Shown here one piece after another: positions 54,437-63,792 of a DNA stretch of 64,000 nt. The notes under the pieces are model-generated. The model was not told where the DNA came from. It saw only the letters and a list, made by a program, of their open reading frames with translations, and made no database searches. Each line of letters starts with the position of its first letter. The stretch's first letter is position 1. The DNA is from Sulfurimonas sp. GTDB taxonomy: Bacteria > Campylobacterota > Campylobacteria > Campylobacterales > Sulfurimonadaceae. Location of the stretch: the NCBI RefSeq assembly GCF_028714975.1, contig NZ_JAQTLH010000002.1:219219-283218 (forward strand), given 5' to 3'. A program made the position numbers and the translations under genes.

Positions 54437-55633
54437 ATGGAAATTATTCAAACTACAGATGCTTTTAAAGCACTGATTCAAGATATAAAATCATCAACGG
54501 TCGGATATAAAGATCCTTTGGCATTTGGTATATGTAGAGTAGATTTAGGACAGTTAAATATCGGGAAAACTCTTCAAGCTACTTACCCGATTATTAATTG
54601 GAATGAAAATTTTGGAAGTGCTGCTATCTTTATCAAAGCACTCGCAGAACAAGGCATAAATGTTGATTTTACACAAAGTGAAGCTGTTTGTGACATAAAC
54701 TCTGCATTTTTAAAGAGCTGTTTAAATGCATTTACTCCTTATTCGGAAGAAGCTTTCGGCGATGCTCATAAAAATATTCAAGTTGTCTCTGCACTCTACA
54801 ACCAAATTATGAGCAAAGGCTCTTTAGAAGGTGAGTTTAAAGTAACATTTATTTTTGCTGATGAGCCTCTAAAGAGCGTTGAAGCGTCTTACTTGAAGCT
54901 TTATGCACTCTCTCAAGCAAAAGTTGAGCTAAGAAGCATCAACTTAAACGGTGCTTTTGGAGCACTGCCTAATGTTGCATGGTCAAACGGCAAACCTATT
55001 GAGCTTGATTATCTTCGTGAATTTGAAATTGAGTTGAAACTTGCAAATGAGTACCCGCATATTGACTTTGTAGATAAATTTCCAAGATTTCTGCAACATA
55101 TTATTCCGGCTGACAACACTCGTGTACTTGATACCTCAAAAGTTAGATTCGGTGCTCAACTTGCTGCAGGAACTACGGTTATGCCGGGTGCATCATACAT
55201 TAACTTTAATGCAGGAACAACAGGACCTGTAATGGTTGAGGGTCGCATCTCAAGCTCTGCAATCGTCGGAGCAGGCAGTGATGTCGGCGGTGGAGCTTCA
55301 ATCCTCGGTGTGCTTAGCGGAACGGATGGAAATCCTATTACTATCGGTAAAAACACGCTCTTAGGTGCGAACTCTACTTGTGGAATTCCGCTTGGTGACG
55401 GATGTATCATTGATGGTGGGTTGGCAGTTTTTGCGGGAACAAAATTTCATATTAACGATGAAGAGATAAATGAAATACAAGAGGTAAATCCAAACGCAAA
55501 CTTGGATAATATAATGAAAGGAAAAGAGCTTGCAGGGCTAAATGGGCTTCACTTTAGACAAAACTCTCAAACAGGGCAGTATGTAGTTCAAAGAAGCACG
55601 AGAGAAGTTAAACTAAACGCAGACCTTCACTAA
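54437..55633 (+). CDS. dapD: Tetrahydrodipicolinate N-succinyltransferase
   Basis: DapD succinylates tetrahydrodipicolinate in lysine and diaminopimelate synthesis. The C-terminal part (about residues 230-330) is a left-handed beta-helix of hexapeptide repeats (VRFGAQLAAGTTVMPGASYI; VGAGSDVGGGASILG). The start at 54437 (MEIIQTTDAF) follows AGAGAG; an earlier ATG at 54380 gives a spurious hydrophobic lead. At 398 residues it is the larger DapD type of epsilonproteobacteria, not the 274-residue E. coli type. Confidence 0.9.
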   Translation: MEIIQTTDAFKALIQDIKSSTVGYKDPLAFGICRVDLGQLNIGKTLQATYPIINWNENFGSAAIFIKALAEQGINVDFTQSEAVCDINSAFLKSCLNAFTPYSEEAFGDAHKNIQVVSALYNQIMSKGSLEGEFKVTFIFADEPLKSVEASYLKLYALSQAKVELRSINLNGAFGALPNVAWSNGKPIELDYLREFEIELKLANEYPHIDFVDKFPRFLQHIIPADNTRVLDTSKVRFGAQLAAGTTVMPGASYINFNAGTTGPVMVEGRISSSAIVGAGSDVGGGASILGVLSGTDGNPITIGKNTLLGANSTCGIPLGDGCIIDGGLAVFAGTKFHINDEEINEIQEVNPNANLDNIMKGKELAGLNGLHFRQNSQTGQYVVQRSTREVKLNADLH

Positions 55634-55643
55634 TCTTTTTTAA

Positions 55644-55678
55644 TTTGTAGAAGCTTTATTGATAAAAGCTTCTACAAA
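55644..55678 (+). terminator. Terminator of dapD
   Basis: TTTGTAGAAGCTTT (55644-55657) pairs perfectly with 55665-55678 around a short loop, 11 bp after the dapD stop. A short T-rich tract follows. Confidence 0.75.
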
Positions 55679-55728
55679 CTTTTAGTTTGCCGATATTATA
55701 ATACATAGATATAGATTAGGAGTTTACA

Positions 55729-56034
55729 ATGAATATCTCAAACAATATCTCATCCATACAAGCTCATCAAATAATGATGAATACGAGTGCAAATAATGTT
55801 GCAAATGTCAATACGGGTGGTTTTATACCATTAGATACAAAAATCGTCGGCAGTGAAAATTCATTAAGAGCGGAGAGTAGAAAGCAGGATGATACCGGTT
55901 CAAAAATGAGTCAGACAGATCTTTCTAAAGAGGTGACAACTCAAATAGTTACTCAAGATGCTACTGCTTTAAATGTTACGGCTATAAAAACGCAAGATGA
56001 GATGTTAGGTTCACTTTTAGATATAAAAGCTTAG
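55729..56034 (+). CDS. Minimal flagellar rod/hook-type protein, 101 residues
   Basis: The N-terminus (SSIQAHQIMMNTSANNVANV followed by NTGGF) is the flagellar rod-protein helix and the end (IVTQDATALNVTAIKTQDEM) is the C-terminal rod helix. The middle is only about 45 residues. It is smaller than FlgB or FlgC (about 130-165) and isolated from other flagellar genes. A TATAAT at 55697-55702 and TTAGGAG site precede it. It could be a rod adaptor or a FlgC/FlgE remnant. Confidence 0.7.
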   Translation: MNISNNISSIQAHQIMMNTSANNVANVNTGGFIPLDTKIVGSENSLRAESRKQDDTGSKMSQTDLSKEVTTQIVTQDATALNVTAIKTQDEMLGSLLDIKA

Positions 56035-56053
56035 CAGATCAGAGTAGCAGAAG

Positions 56054-57391
56054 CTACTGTGTTAAGATATTCATACTTATTAAATTTTTAAGCATTGAAC
56101 TCTCTTCGTCATAGTTCTCTAAATATTTTCCAATATTTAGAGAACTAAAAACGCTCTTTCCTATAACTACTCTGCCCTCTACACCATCTTTTTTAGTTTT
56201 TATACCCCAAGTATTATGAAATACGATAATTTCATCATTATAGGTTCCTACATAAAGAACAACATGCCCCTTTTTGTAAAAAATTGTTTGAAAAGGAACA
56301 GCTTTTTCTTTTATAACTCTTATCTTCTCTTCATCGCTTAAACCGCTTAAAGATATGACATTGCCGATTTTGCTTTGCTGAAATGAATTTCTAGGAAGCC
56401 AGATGCCAAAGGGCGTAAACATATCTCTAAGCATTGAGGAACAATCTCTTTGTTCATACATACCGCCCCATCCGTAATTTGTTTTTGACACCTCTTTGAT
56501 AACGGCAATTAGATTGTTTTCATCTAGTTTCATTATCTCTTTGGTAGCTATGCTTTTAGAAATTTTTGACTTAAAAAAGAGCGGTTTTGAATTTTTATAT
56601 GACGATACCGTCAAAACGGTATATGCCTCTTCATCTTCAGAGATAAGAGCGAACATCATACCGATTTTTGATTTATACAAAAAGTTGCCCTCAGAATCGT
56701 AAATCGGCTCATCTTCTTTGGTAATGGCAATCTGTTGTGCATTTTGCCAAGCTTCAGTATGTTTTTTTTCTAAAATGGCGAATTCGTTTGTTTTTATCCA
56801 GCCCGATGCAAAGTTGCTAAATACATATGCCCACTCTCTGTCTTTGGAATAGTGTGAAACTAAGATAGGCTCATTTGCGTGCACGGTGCTATTTTGAAGA
56901 TAGTCAAACGGAAATCCCTCTCCGGCAATAGAGGGGTCTTTTAGCAGCGGTTTTATGGTTGGAAAAGATCTTAAACTGACCTCTTTTATCGTTACTGCTT
57001 TTGCATTAAGGGTTGCGTATGTGTCAAAATTTGCATTGCTTAGCATTGTGTCAAAAAAGCTCTGTTCTAAGGGTTGTAGATTTTCTCCGTAACTTTTACC
57101 GGCACGAAATGAAAAAAATGGCCATTTTACGGAGGTTAGCCCCTCTTTTGGTTTCTCAATATTCCACATACTAAAATAGCGCTGCTCATATTTTTTTTGA
57201 ATTTCATAAAAAGAGATATTTTTATCGATATTTTTTGCAAAATAACTTACATCTTGAGGTATATTTTGCAAGTCGTATATATCTTTGGAAGTTCTCTTTT
57301 TTTCATCAATTTTTATATCGCGCAGGGAACAGCCGGTCAATAAAACAATTGATAAAATTATAAAAATATATCTCACTCTTTCAACCTTCAA
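56054..57391 (-). CDS. NlpC/P60-family lipoprotein peptidase with SH3-like domains
   Basis: A 445-residue lipoprotein (lipobox LLTGC, Cys 21). SH3-type domains occupy about residues 130-290. The C-terminal NlpC/P60 domain has catalytic Cys in WGGMYEQRDCSSMLRDMF, His in KGHVVLYVGTY and a third residue in VFHNTWG. It should cleave peptide stems in peptidoglycan. It overlaps the S24 repressor gene by 4 bp, an unexpected pairing. Confidence 0.87.
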   Translation of the reverse strand: MKVERVRYIFIILSIVLLTGCSLRDIKIDEKKRTSKDIYDLQNIPQDVSYFAKNIDKNISFYEIQKKYEQRYFSMWNIEKPKEGLTSVKWPFFSFRAGKSYGENLQPLEQSFFDTMLSNANFDTYATLNAKAVTIKEVSLRSFPTIKPLLKDPSIAGEGFPFDYLQNSTVHANEPILVSHYSKDREWAYVFSNFASGWIKTNEFAILEKKHTEAWQNAQQIAITKEDEPIYDSEGNFLYKSKIGMMFALISEDEEAYTVLTVSSYKNSKPLFFKSKISKSIATKEIMKLDENNLIAVIKEVSKTNYGWGGMYEQRDCSSMLRDMFTPFGIWLPRNSFQQSKIGNVISLSGLSDEEKIRVIKEKAVPFQTIFYKKGHVVLYVGTYNDEIIVFHNTWGIKTKKDGVEGRVVIGKSVFSSLNIGKYLENYDEESSMLKNLISMNILTQ

Positions 57392-58047
57392 TCAACGCTT
57401 CCAAATCTACTGACTACTCTTCCTATTACCTCTATTTCATTAGGGTCTAGCGTTTGAGTAGAGTAAACTTGATTGTCGGAAATTATATCTATTTTCCCGT
57501 CTATTCTTTTTTGAACTCTCTTTATAAAAAGCCCTGCCTCTGTTCGTATCGTAAATATGCCGCCTCTTTGAAGATCCGTCTTGTTTCTGTTAATAAAGAC
57601 AATATCGTTATAGCTAAATGTCGGCTCCATAGAATCACCCGTTACATTGATAGCTTCTATGTTTTTTAGCTCTCTTTCTCCTCCGAGTATCATAGCAAAC
57701 TCATGAGGAATCTCTATTTGACCGGCTTCTTCATGCTCTGCATCTGCGCCGCCGCCTGCAGATGCGCTTATGCTGCTAAAATATCTAACTATAAAGAATT
57801 TATTTGTCGCTTCAACAAGACTCTCCGGTGATTGACCGTAGAGCATCCAGTTGATTGATATGGATTTTGTGGCACAAAAATCTAAAAGTTCATTAAAAGG
57901 TATTTTATTTCTTTTTTTCATGGTTGCAAAATTCATCTGACTTATACCTAAGATGTCGGCAACATCCTTATCATACATTTTTTTGCCGTTAAATTCAGTA
58001 GAGACAATGCTTTTTATCTCTTCTACTATTTCAAGAAAATTTTTCAT
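57388..58047 (-). CDS. CI-like repressor with S24 (LexA-type) peptidase domain
   Basis: The 219-residue protein has an N-terminal phage CI-type HTH (about 10-70, KDVADILGISQMNFATMKKR) and a C-terminal S24 domain with catalytic Ser in TGDSMEPTF and Lys in FIKRVQ. A possible Ala-Gly cleavage site lies in ISASAGGGAD. It could control a damage or stress response. An inverted repeat at 58094-58129 upstream is a candidate operator. It is not in a prophage; no phage genes adjoin. Confidence 0.88.
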   Translation of the reverse strand: MKNFLEIVEEIKSIVSTEFNGKKMYDKDVADILGISQMNFATMKKRNKIPFNELLDFCATKSISINWMLYGQSPESLVEATNKFFIVRYFSSISASAGGGADAEHEEAGQIEIPHEFAMILGGERELKNIEAINVTGDSMEPTFSYNDIVFINRNKTDLQRGGIFTIRTEAGLFIKRVQKRIDGKIDIISDNQVYSTQTLDPNEIEVIGRVVSRFGSVD

Positions 58048-58093
58048 ATCACTTCCTCATATTTATTCAAATATTTAAGATTATATACTATTT

Positions 58094-58129
58094 TTGCAAT
58101 TTAGTCAAAAAATATATGACAAAATGCAA
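58094..58129. promoter_or_regulatory. Imperfect inverted repeat upstream of the S24 repressor
   Basis: TTGCAATTTAGTCA (58094-58107) and TGACAAAATGCAA (58117-58129) are near-complements. The repeat lies 46 bp from the repressor start and 71 bp from the divergent 27-codon ORF. Confidence 0.5.
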
Positions 58130-58200
58130 TATTTTTTATCTTTATTTAAAATATTTTGTAATGTATAAAATAAATAAAGGGTATCCAAAAAGGATTTGAA

Positions 58201-58284
58201 ATGAAAACAATGGTAAAAAATGTACAAAATCTCTTAAATAGATTTGAGAATTTTATAGAGAGATTGGCTGATATTTTATTTTAA
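58201..58284 (+). CDS. Possible 27-residue amphipathic peptide
   Basis: ATG at 58201 follows AAAAAGGATTT. The peptide starts MKTMVKNVQNLLNRFENFIE and ends in LADILF, alternating charged and hydrophobic faces. It is divergent from the S24 repressor across the inverted repeat and has TATAAA upstream (about 58156-58161). Small size means chance ORF cannot be excluded; a repressor-controlled membrane-active peptide is speculative. Confidence 0.35.
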   Translation: MKTMVKNVQNLLNRFENFIERLADILF

Positions 58285-58436
58285 AAATCAGATTTCTCTT
58301 TCTCTTTTGATTTTTTCTCATCGGCTTCTCGCTGGGCTTCTCTTGCGGCTGATTTGTTTTTGTGATAACCGCCGAAGATAAAAACCATAAAAAGTATAAA
58401 AAGAGTCAGCATAACTATATCGATAAATAGGCTCAT
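58281..58436 (-). CDS. Small membrane protein, 51 residues
   Basis: The frame begins MSLFIDIVMLTLFILFMVFI (one membrane helix) and then a Lys/Glu/Arg-rich tail ending KEKEKSDF. It starts inside the trmL stop (ATGA) so is translated with it. It resembles small CcoQ-like or YceG-unrelated bitopic proteins in form only. Function unknown. Confidence 0.65.
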   Translation of the reverse strand: MSLFIDIVMLTLFILFMVFIFGGYHKNKSAAREAQREADEKKSKEKEKSDF

Positions 58437-58903
58437 AGCTTCTCTTTAAATGCGGCGTAATTTTGTTTTATTGCTTCATAAAGTACTATTCCGGTACTTA
58501 TAGCCAAGTTTAAACTTCTGCCCTCTTTTGTCATAGGTATAGTTATATTTTGCTCTTTATATCTATTTAAAATATCTTGCGGTATGCCTGCAGTCTCACT
58601 TCCGAAAAAGATATAATCGCCCTCTTTAAATTGTGCGTCAAAATATGGTTTATCTGTTTTTGTAGTTGCAAAATAGGCATTGTCTTTTATTGTATTGTTT
58701 GCAAAAAAATCATCTAAACTCTCCCATACATGCAAATCAAGTTTATGCCAATAATCGAGTCCGGCGCGCCTAACAGCCTTTTCGTCAATATCAAACGCTA
58801 TAGGTTTTATGATATGTAATGCTGCACCGGCATTGACGCAGAGTCGCCCTATCGCACCCGTATTGTTTGGGATTTGCGGATTTACAAGTACAAGATTAAA
58901 CAA
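58433..58903 (-). CDS. trmL: tRNA (cytidine/uridine-2'-O)-methyltransferase TrmL
   Basis: A SPOUT-class enzyme of 156 residues that methylates the wobble base of tRNA-Leu. VNPQIPNNTGAIGRLCVNAG, FGSETAGIP and IPMTKEGRSLNLAIS are the SAM-binding trefoil-knot motifs. It follows purU by 8 bp. Confidence 0.93.
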   Translation of the reverse strand: MFNLVLVNPQIPNNTGAIGRLCVNAGAALHIIKPIAFDIDEKAVRRAGLDYWHKLDLHVWESLDDFFANNTIKDNAYFATTKTDKPYFDAQFKEGDYIFFGSETAGIPQDILNRYKEQNITIPMTKEGRSLNLAISTGIVLYEAIKQNYAAFKEKL

Positions 58904-58911
58904 CTGCTATC

Positions 58912-59748
58912 CTAAAAAATTACGGTTTTATTTGCATAAACGAATATTCTGTCTTCAAGGGCAAGTTTTAGGGCACGAGAGAGAACGACTTTTTCGACAT
59001 CTTTACCCGAACGCTGCATATCTCTCCAGCCATAAGCATGATTTACATGTATAACCTCTTGAGCAATAATCGGACCCTCGTCAAGATTATTGTTTACAAA
59101 ATGCGATGTAGCGCCGATAATCTTTACCCCTCTGTCGTAAGCTTGTTTATAAGGATTTGCTCCTATAAATGCAGGTAAAAAAGAGTGATGGATATTTATA
59201 ATTCTATTTTCGTATGCTTCTATAAATTTAGGAGTTAAAATTCTCATATATTTTGCTAAAACTATATAGTCTATATCTTCAAATCCTGCTAAACACTCAA
59301 GTATTTTATCTTCATGCTCTTCTCTGTCCAGTCCTACATGCGAAATGGCGATAAAAGGAATGTTAAATTTGCCGACCAAAGACTCTAAGTCGCTATAGTT
59401 TGATACAACGGCCAAAATATTTGCTTCAAGTTCCCCAGCTTCATGACGAATCAGAATATCGCCAAGTGCGTGCATCTCTTTTGTAGCCATTATTATGATA
59501 TTTTTCTTTTGAGGTGCTATAACTTCTATGTTTGCACTAACGGGCATTACATCGCTTATGAGTTGATGTAATTTGATAAGTTCTATATCACCGTCTACGA
59601 CGCTTCTCATAAAAAATTTATTATTTTCTTTATCAACAAACTCACTGTTTGAGAGAATATTCAAATCATTTTTGTAAAAAACGGTAGATACTTTATGCAC
59701 TAAACCTTTTTCATCATTTGCATCTATAAGTACTCGGTATTGGCTCAT
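58912..59748 (-). CDS. purU: Formyltetrahydrofolate deformylase
   Basis: PurU releases formate from 10-formyl-THF. An ACT domain (about residues 1-85) precedes a formyltransferase-like catalytic domain with INIHHSFLPAFIGANPYKQA and the downstream Asp in NNLDEGPII. The length of 278 is normal. It overlaps the CiaD-like gene by 4 bp. Confidence 0.94.
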   Translation of the reverse strand: MSQYRVLIDANDEKGLVHKVSTVFYKNDLNILSNSEFVDKENNKFFMRSVVDGDIELIKLHQLISDVMPVSANIEVIAPQKKNIIIMATKEMHALGDILIRHEAGELEANILAVVSNYSDLESLVGKFNIPFIAISHVGLDREEHEDKILECLAGFEDIDYIVLAKYMRILTPKFIEAYENRIINIHHSFLPAFIGANPYKQAYDRGVKIIGATSHFVNNNLDEGPIIAQEVIHVNHAYGWRDMQRSGKDVEKVVLSRALKLALEDRIFVYANKTVIF

Positions 59749-60110
59749 TTACGATTTCCTCTCTCTAACTCTTCTACCCTAGAATCAATAGTGACTAGCA
59801 CATACTCTAAAAAATTTAGCGTCATATCGACTTTAGCCTCTATATTTGTGTTGTTTGGCGCTTGAAAGCCTTCAAACAGTACAAGCAGTCTCTCTCTGAT
59901 CGATGTTAAAAAAAGCATCTCACTGCTAATATTATTCTGTTCTTCTTCAACAATTGATTCAACAATTGATTCAATTTCAGATTTAGTTTCAATTTTGAAC
60001 TCTTTTTTTATTACAGGTTTAAAATCATCTATTGATTTTTGGTTGTTTATATCAGGTTTTATATCTTCCATCTCTGCCAAAGTTGAGAGAATTACATCTT
60101 TTAACTCCAT
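59745..60110 (-). CDS. CiaD-like conserved protein
   Basis: The 121-residue protein is Glu/Ile/Ser-rich with a disordered first half and a helical C-terminus (LTSIRERLLVLFEGFQAPNN, NFLEYVLVTIDSRVEELE). That C-terminal pattern and the position next to purU and a small TPR-like gene recall the Campylobacter CiaD locus, as I remember it. In a free-living organism an invasion role is unlikely, so the ancestral function is open. The ATG at 60110 is chosen over a GTG at 60125. Confidence 0.55.
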   Translation of the reverse strand: MELKDVILSTLAEMEDIKPDINNQKSIDDFKPVIKKEFKIETKSEIESIVESIVEEEQNNISSEMLFLTSIRERLLVLFEGFQAPNNTNIEAKVDMTLNFLEYVLVTIDSRVEELERGNRK

Positions 60111-60349
60111 AACTTCAATAACCACCTTTCAAATTCATTAAACTCAATCTCTTCTTCCATTTTTACAAAATACTCTTTCATCTGAGTGTTTACGTTTAAA
60201 AACTTTTTTCTCATGCCTGAGAGTCTTCTTATTGCAATTTTAGCATCGCTATTTGAGGGATCTTTTTTCAAAATCTCCTTATAAATTTCAAGCGCTTCTT
60301 CTTTTAAGCCTTGTAATTCGTAAATATTTGCTAAAGTTAATGTTTTCAT
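60101..60349 (-). CDS. Small TPR-like protein, 82 residues
   Basis: One TPR motif is visible ([35 protein letters not shown]), followed by a helical acidic region ending ERWLLKLWS. It overlaps the leuB stop by 4 bp and the CiaD-like gene by 10 bp. Probably a small adaptor; function unknown. Confidence 0.7.
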   Translation of the reverse strand: MKTLTLANIYELQGLKEEALEIYKEILKKDPSNSDAKIAIRRLSGMRKKFLNVNTQMKEYFVKMEEEIEFNEFERWLLKLWS

Positions 60350-61413
60350 TTAGCTGCGTAATTAGCAATAATCGAGCCCATTTCACTCGTTGAACAAACT
60401 TCTTTTGCGTCATATTGAGCTATATCTTTTGTTCTATATCCCTCTTTAAGCGCTCTTTTTACGGCAGTATCGATTTTATCTGCAGCATCATTTTCGCCAA
60501 GAGCATATCTAAGCATCATAGAAGCCGATAAAATGGTTGCAATCGGGTTTGCAATTCCCTGCCCTGCAATATCAGGCGCAGAACCGTGAATAGGCTCATA
60601 AACACCTATCTTAGCTCCGACTGAAGCTGATGGAAGCAGACCGATAGAACCTGATAGCATACTCGCCTCATCACTTAAAATATCACCGAAAATATTTCCC
60701 GTAAGCATAACATCAAACTGTCTAGGGTCTCGGATAAGCTGCATTGCCGCATTGTCTACATACATATGACTAAGTTCAACTTCAGGATATTCGCGTGCTA
60801 CTTCCGTAACCACTTCTCTCCACAGCTGTGAAACATCTAAAACATTTGCTTTGTCGATTGAACAAACTCTTTTGCTTCTAGTCATCGCGATTTTAAATGC
60901 CTGATGAGCAATTCTTACAATCTCTTCGCGGGTGTAGACCATAGTGTTCCACCCTTTGTTCTCGTCACGACCTTTTGGCTCACCGAAATAGATTCCGCCT
61001 ATGAGTTCGCGAACAACCATTAAATCAACACCTTTAATAACTTCAGGTTTTAACGATGATGCATTTATAAGCTCATCGTAAACAATAGCCGGACGAAGGT
61101 TTGCATAAACACCAAGCTCTTTACGGAATCTCAAAAGTCCGCTCTCAGGTCGTTTCTCGCGAGGCAGATTGTCCCATTTTTGTCCGCCGATTGCGCCAAA
61201 AAGTACGGCATCGCTGTTTAATGAGATATTAATTGTCTCTTGAGGAAGCGGGTCACCAGTTATATCGTATGCACAACCGCCCATTAAAGCCTCTTCATAC
61301 TCAAAATCAAAATCAAAACAAGATGCGACGGAGTCTAAAACTTTTACGGCTTCATCTATAATCTCAGGACCGATTCCGTCACCTTTAATAAGTGCAATTT
61401 TATAAGTTTTCAT
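60346..61413 (-). CDS. leuB: 3-isopropylmalate dehydrogenase
   Basis: LeuB oxidises and decarboxylates 3-isopropylmalate in leucine synthesis. [42 protein letters not shown] and [21 protein letters not shown] blocks are complete. The length of 355 is normal. It overlaps leuD by 1 bp; leuC is not in this window. Confidence 0.96.
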   Translation of the reverse strand: MKTYKIALIKGDGIGPEIIDEAVKVLDSVASCFDFDFEYEEALMGGCAYDITGDPLPQETINISLNSDAVLFGAIGGQKWDNLPREKRPESGLLRFRKELGVYANLRPAIVYDELINASSLKPEVIKGVDLMVVRELIGGIYFGEPKGRDENKGWNTMVYTREEIVRIAHQAFKIAMTRSKRVCSIDKANVLDVSQLWREVVTEVAREYPEVELSHMYVDNAAMQLIRDPRQFDVMLTGNIFGDILSDEASMLSGSIGLLPSASVGAKIGVYEPIHGSAPDIAGQGIANPIATILSASMMLRYALGENDAADKIDTAVKRALKEGYRTKDIAQYDAKEVCSTSEMGSIIANYAAK

Positions 61414-61916
61414 TATTTACCTTTAATTTCGTTTTGTGCATAATTCATAAGCCCGCCCGCATCTATAAGCTCTTGCATAAAAGATGGGATTGGAATAAAG
61501 CTATATGTTTTGCCTGAAGTTTTGTTTGTAATAGTTCCGTTGTTCATATCGACGCTTATCTCATCACCCTCAGCTATCTCGTCGCTCTCACAAAGCTCAA
61601 ATATAGGAAGTCCCATGTTAAATGCGTTACGATAAAATATTCTTGCAAAAGTCGGAGCGATAACTGCAGCAACGCCGGCAGCTTTGAGTGCTATGGGAGC
61701 GTGTTCACGAGAACTTCCGCAACCAAAATTTTCACCGGCAACTATAACATCGCCTCTGCTCATTTTAGAGACAAACTCCGGATCTGCATCTTCCATAACA
61801 TGTTTAGCCAACTCTTCGGGTACCGATGTGTTTAAGTAACGAGCCGCTATGATTAAGTCCGTGTCGATATCTTTGCCGAATCTCCAAACTTTACCGTCAA
61901 TATTTGCTTTTTGCAT
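61413..61916 (-). CDS. leuD: 3-isopropylmalate dehydratase small subunit
   Basis: LeuD pairs with LeuC to isomerise isopropylmalate. [40 protein letters not shown] and [11 protein letters not shown] are signatures of the prokaryotic small subunit. At 167 residues it is the short type. The LeuC partner must lie elsewhere. Confidence 0.95.
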   Translation of the reverse strand: MQKANIDGKVWRFGKDIDTDLIIAARYLNTSVPEELAKHVMEDADPEFVSKMSRGDVIVAGENFGCGSSREHAPIALKAAGVAAVIAPTFARIFYRNAFNMGLPIFELCESDEIAEGDEISVDMNNGTITNKTSGKTYSFIPIPSFMQELIDAGGLMNYAQNEIKGK

Positions 61917-61991
61917 ATAAATTCCTAACTATATTTAAAATAATTTTGTGATTATAGCTAAAATGAGATTTTAGTTTTCTAAAAGGAGTAT

Positions 61992-62027
61992 AAGGCAACT
62001 TGATATTAATTCGTATCAAGCTGCCTT
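61992..62027. terminator. Terminator after flgG
   Basis: AAGGCAACTTGATA (61992-62005) and TATCAAGCTGCCTT (62014-62027) pair with one mismatch. It lies 11 bp past the flgG stop on the minus strand. Confidence 0.7.
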
Positions 62028-62037
62028 TATGTAGTTA

Positions 62038-62826
62038 TTATCTTTTTAATCCGTTTACCGTTTGAAGCATTTCATCACTTGTAGTAATTACTTTTGAGTT
62101 TGAATCATAAGCCCTTTGTCCGGTAATAAGGTCGGTCAACTCAACAACAAGCTCGACATTACTAAGTTCGACGAACCCTTGTCTAATCACTCCAAGACCG
62201 TCTGATCCGGGAGTTCCCTCTACCGGTTGACCCGAACTGTCGGTTTCAATATATAAATTATCCCCCATAGAGTGCAAGCCGGCAGGATTTACAAAGTTTG
62301 TTAATGATAATTTACCTATCTGGGTTGCTTGTGTTTGACCGGTTTGAACAACTGTTACCGTTCCATCGGTGCCGATACTGATATTGGTTGCATCAGGCGG
62401 AATAACAATTTCAGGAACCATTTTATAACCGTCACTATTTACCACTATTCCGTTTGCATCAATTTTAAATGCGCCGTTTCTTGAATAAACCTCAGTTCCA
62501 TCAGGTAGTTCAAGTTTGAAAAAACCTCTGCCTGTAACTGCAATGTCTAGTTGATTGTCCGTCTGTTTTAAACTGCCTTCGGAAAATATTTTATTTATAG
62601 CAGTAGGTCTTGAACCTAGACCGGCTTCTATTCCCGTAGGACTTTTGCTGACATCGCTAGTAGACGTACCGGCGTATTCCATAACTTTGTACATAAGGTC
62701 GGCAAATTCTGCACGAGATTTCTTAAAACCTATCGTATTGACGTTGGCAATATTATTTGCCGTCGTATCTATTTGCGTCTGCATACTCAACATTCCCGTT
62801 GAAGCAGTATAAAGTGATTGCATCAT
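62038..62826 (-). CDS. flgG: Flagellar distal rod protein FlgG
   Basis: FlgG forms the distal rod of the flagellum. The N-terminal rod helix (MLSMQTQIDTTANNIANVNT) with NTIGFKKSRAEF, and the C-terminal ELSNVELVVELTDLITGQRA, then SNSKVITTSDEMLQ, are canonical. The length of 262 is normal. It lies 12 bp after the paralogous upstream gene, under one sigma-54 promoter. Confidence 0.95.
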   Translation of the reverse strand: MMQSLYTASTGMLSMQTQIDTTANNIANVNTIGFKKSRAEFADLMYKVMEYAGTSTSDVSKSPTGIEAGLGSRPTAINKIFSEGSLKQTDNQLDIAVTGRGFFKLELPDGTEVYSRNGAFKIDANGIVVNSDGYKMVPEIVIPPDATNISIGTDGTVTVVQTGQTQATQIGKLSLTNFVNPAGLHSMGDNLYIETDSSGQPVEGTPGSDGLGVIRQGFVELSNVELVVELTDLITGQRAYDSNSKVITTSDEMLQTVNGLKR

Positions 62827-62838
62827 GGTCTAAACTCC

Positions 62839-63660
62839 TTAAGATTTTTTAGCAATTTTTTCAATTGCATCGCGGTTCATATCATTCATCTGTGTATCCA
62901 TCGCTTTTTGATACATACCCACCAAACGATTTGTTTCTATCATCTGTGTCATCATTTTTACTGCATTTACATTACTTTTTTCTATAAAACCTTGTCTTAC
63001 GGCGCCGCTTCCTTCCAAGCTTTCAAACTCAGTCACACCGTCGTATCTATAAAGATTGTTCCCCTCTTTTTTAAGCATGGCAATATTGTCCGGCTGTGCT
63101 ATAAAAATCTTAGAACCTGTCGTGAATTTTGCACTGTTTGGCACATCCGTAAATATTTGTCCGTTTTTATCCACTTGAACAGTGCTGTCTTGCGGATTTA
63201 AGACTATCGACTGATTTGTTGAAAAATAATCACTCGGTAAAACTTCATAACCATCTTTTGTAACCAGTTTGCCTTGATCATCTTTAGTAAATGAACCGTC
63301 TCTGGTAAGTCTGACTCCTCCCGGTGTTTTAACTAGAAAAAATAGACCTTCTTTAGATAACGCCATATCTAAAGGATTATCGCTTTTTTCCATATTTCCG
63401 ACAGAATAATCCGTATATGAGTCTACTATTTGCGGAGCTTTATTCATGGCTCTATTTAAAAATTGAGCAGCCTCTTTGGTTTGATTTGCATTTGGCAGTT
63501 CATCCCTTGCTTCTTTATATAAACGCAAAAAATCACCGACGACAAGATTTTGTTCCTTAAAACCGATTGTATTTACATTGGCAAGGTTGTTTGAAATAGT
63601 ATCAAGGCGGTTAAATTGAGTAACCATCCCTGCTGCCGAACTATAGTATCCGCTCTGCAT
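62839..63660 (-). CDS. Flagellar rod protein, FlgG/FlgF-like paralogue
   Basis: The 273-residue protein has the same rod helices (YYSSAAGMVTQFNRLDTISN, NLANVNTIGFKEQN; and a VNAVKMMTQMIETNRL C-terminus). In epsilonproteobacteria this first gene is called flgG2 or flgF and forms the proximal rod. The sigma-54 site at 63693-63711 precedes it. Confidence 0.88.
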   Translation of the reverse strand: MQSGYYSSAAGMVTQFNRLDTISNNLANVNTIGFKEQNLVVGDFLRLYKEARDELPNANQTKEAAQFLNRAMNKAPQIVDSYTDYSVGNMEKSDNPLDMALSKEGLFFLVKTPGGVRLTRDGSFTKDDQGKLVTKDGYEVLPSDYFSTNQSIVLNPQDSTVQVDKNGQIFTDVPNSAKFTTGSKIFIAQPDNIAMLKKEGNNLYRYDGVTEFESLEGSGAVRQGFIEKSNVNAVKMMTQMIETNRLVGMYQKAMDTQMNDMNRDAIEKIAKKS

Positions 63661-63692
63661 AAAATACCTTTTAAATCTATTTTTTTCACTTT

Positions 63693-63711
63693 AAGCAATC
63701 TGTGTTCCAAC
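63693..63711 (-). promoter_or_regulatory. Sigma-54 (RpoN) promoter of the flgG operon
   Basis: On the minus strand the site reads GTTGGAACACAGATTGCTT, matching the Campylobacter consensus TTGGAAC-N5-TTGCTT, with GG at -24 and GC at -12. Predicted transcription starts about 23 bp before the flgG2 ATG. This places these rod genes in the RpoN/FlgR class of flagellar genes. Confidence 0.85.
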
Positions 63712-63792
63712 ATTTAAAGAAGCGTATATTAAGACTATTTGGGTATAATCCACCTTTAAAAAATCTTATCGAACCAACAAGGTGTATTTTAT

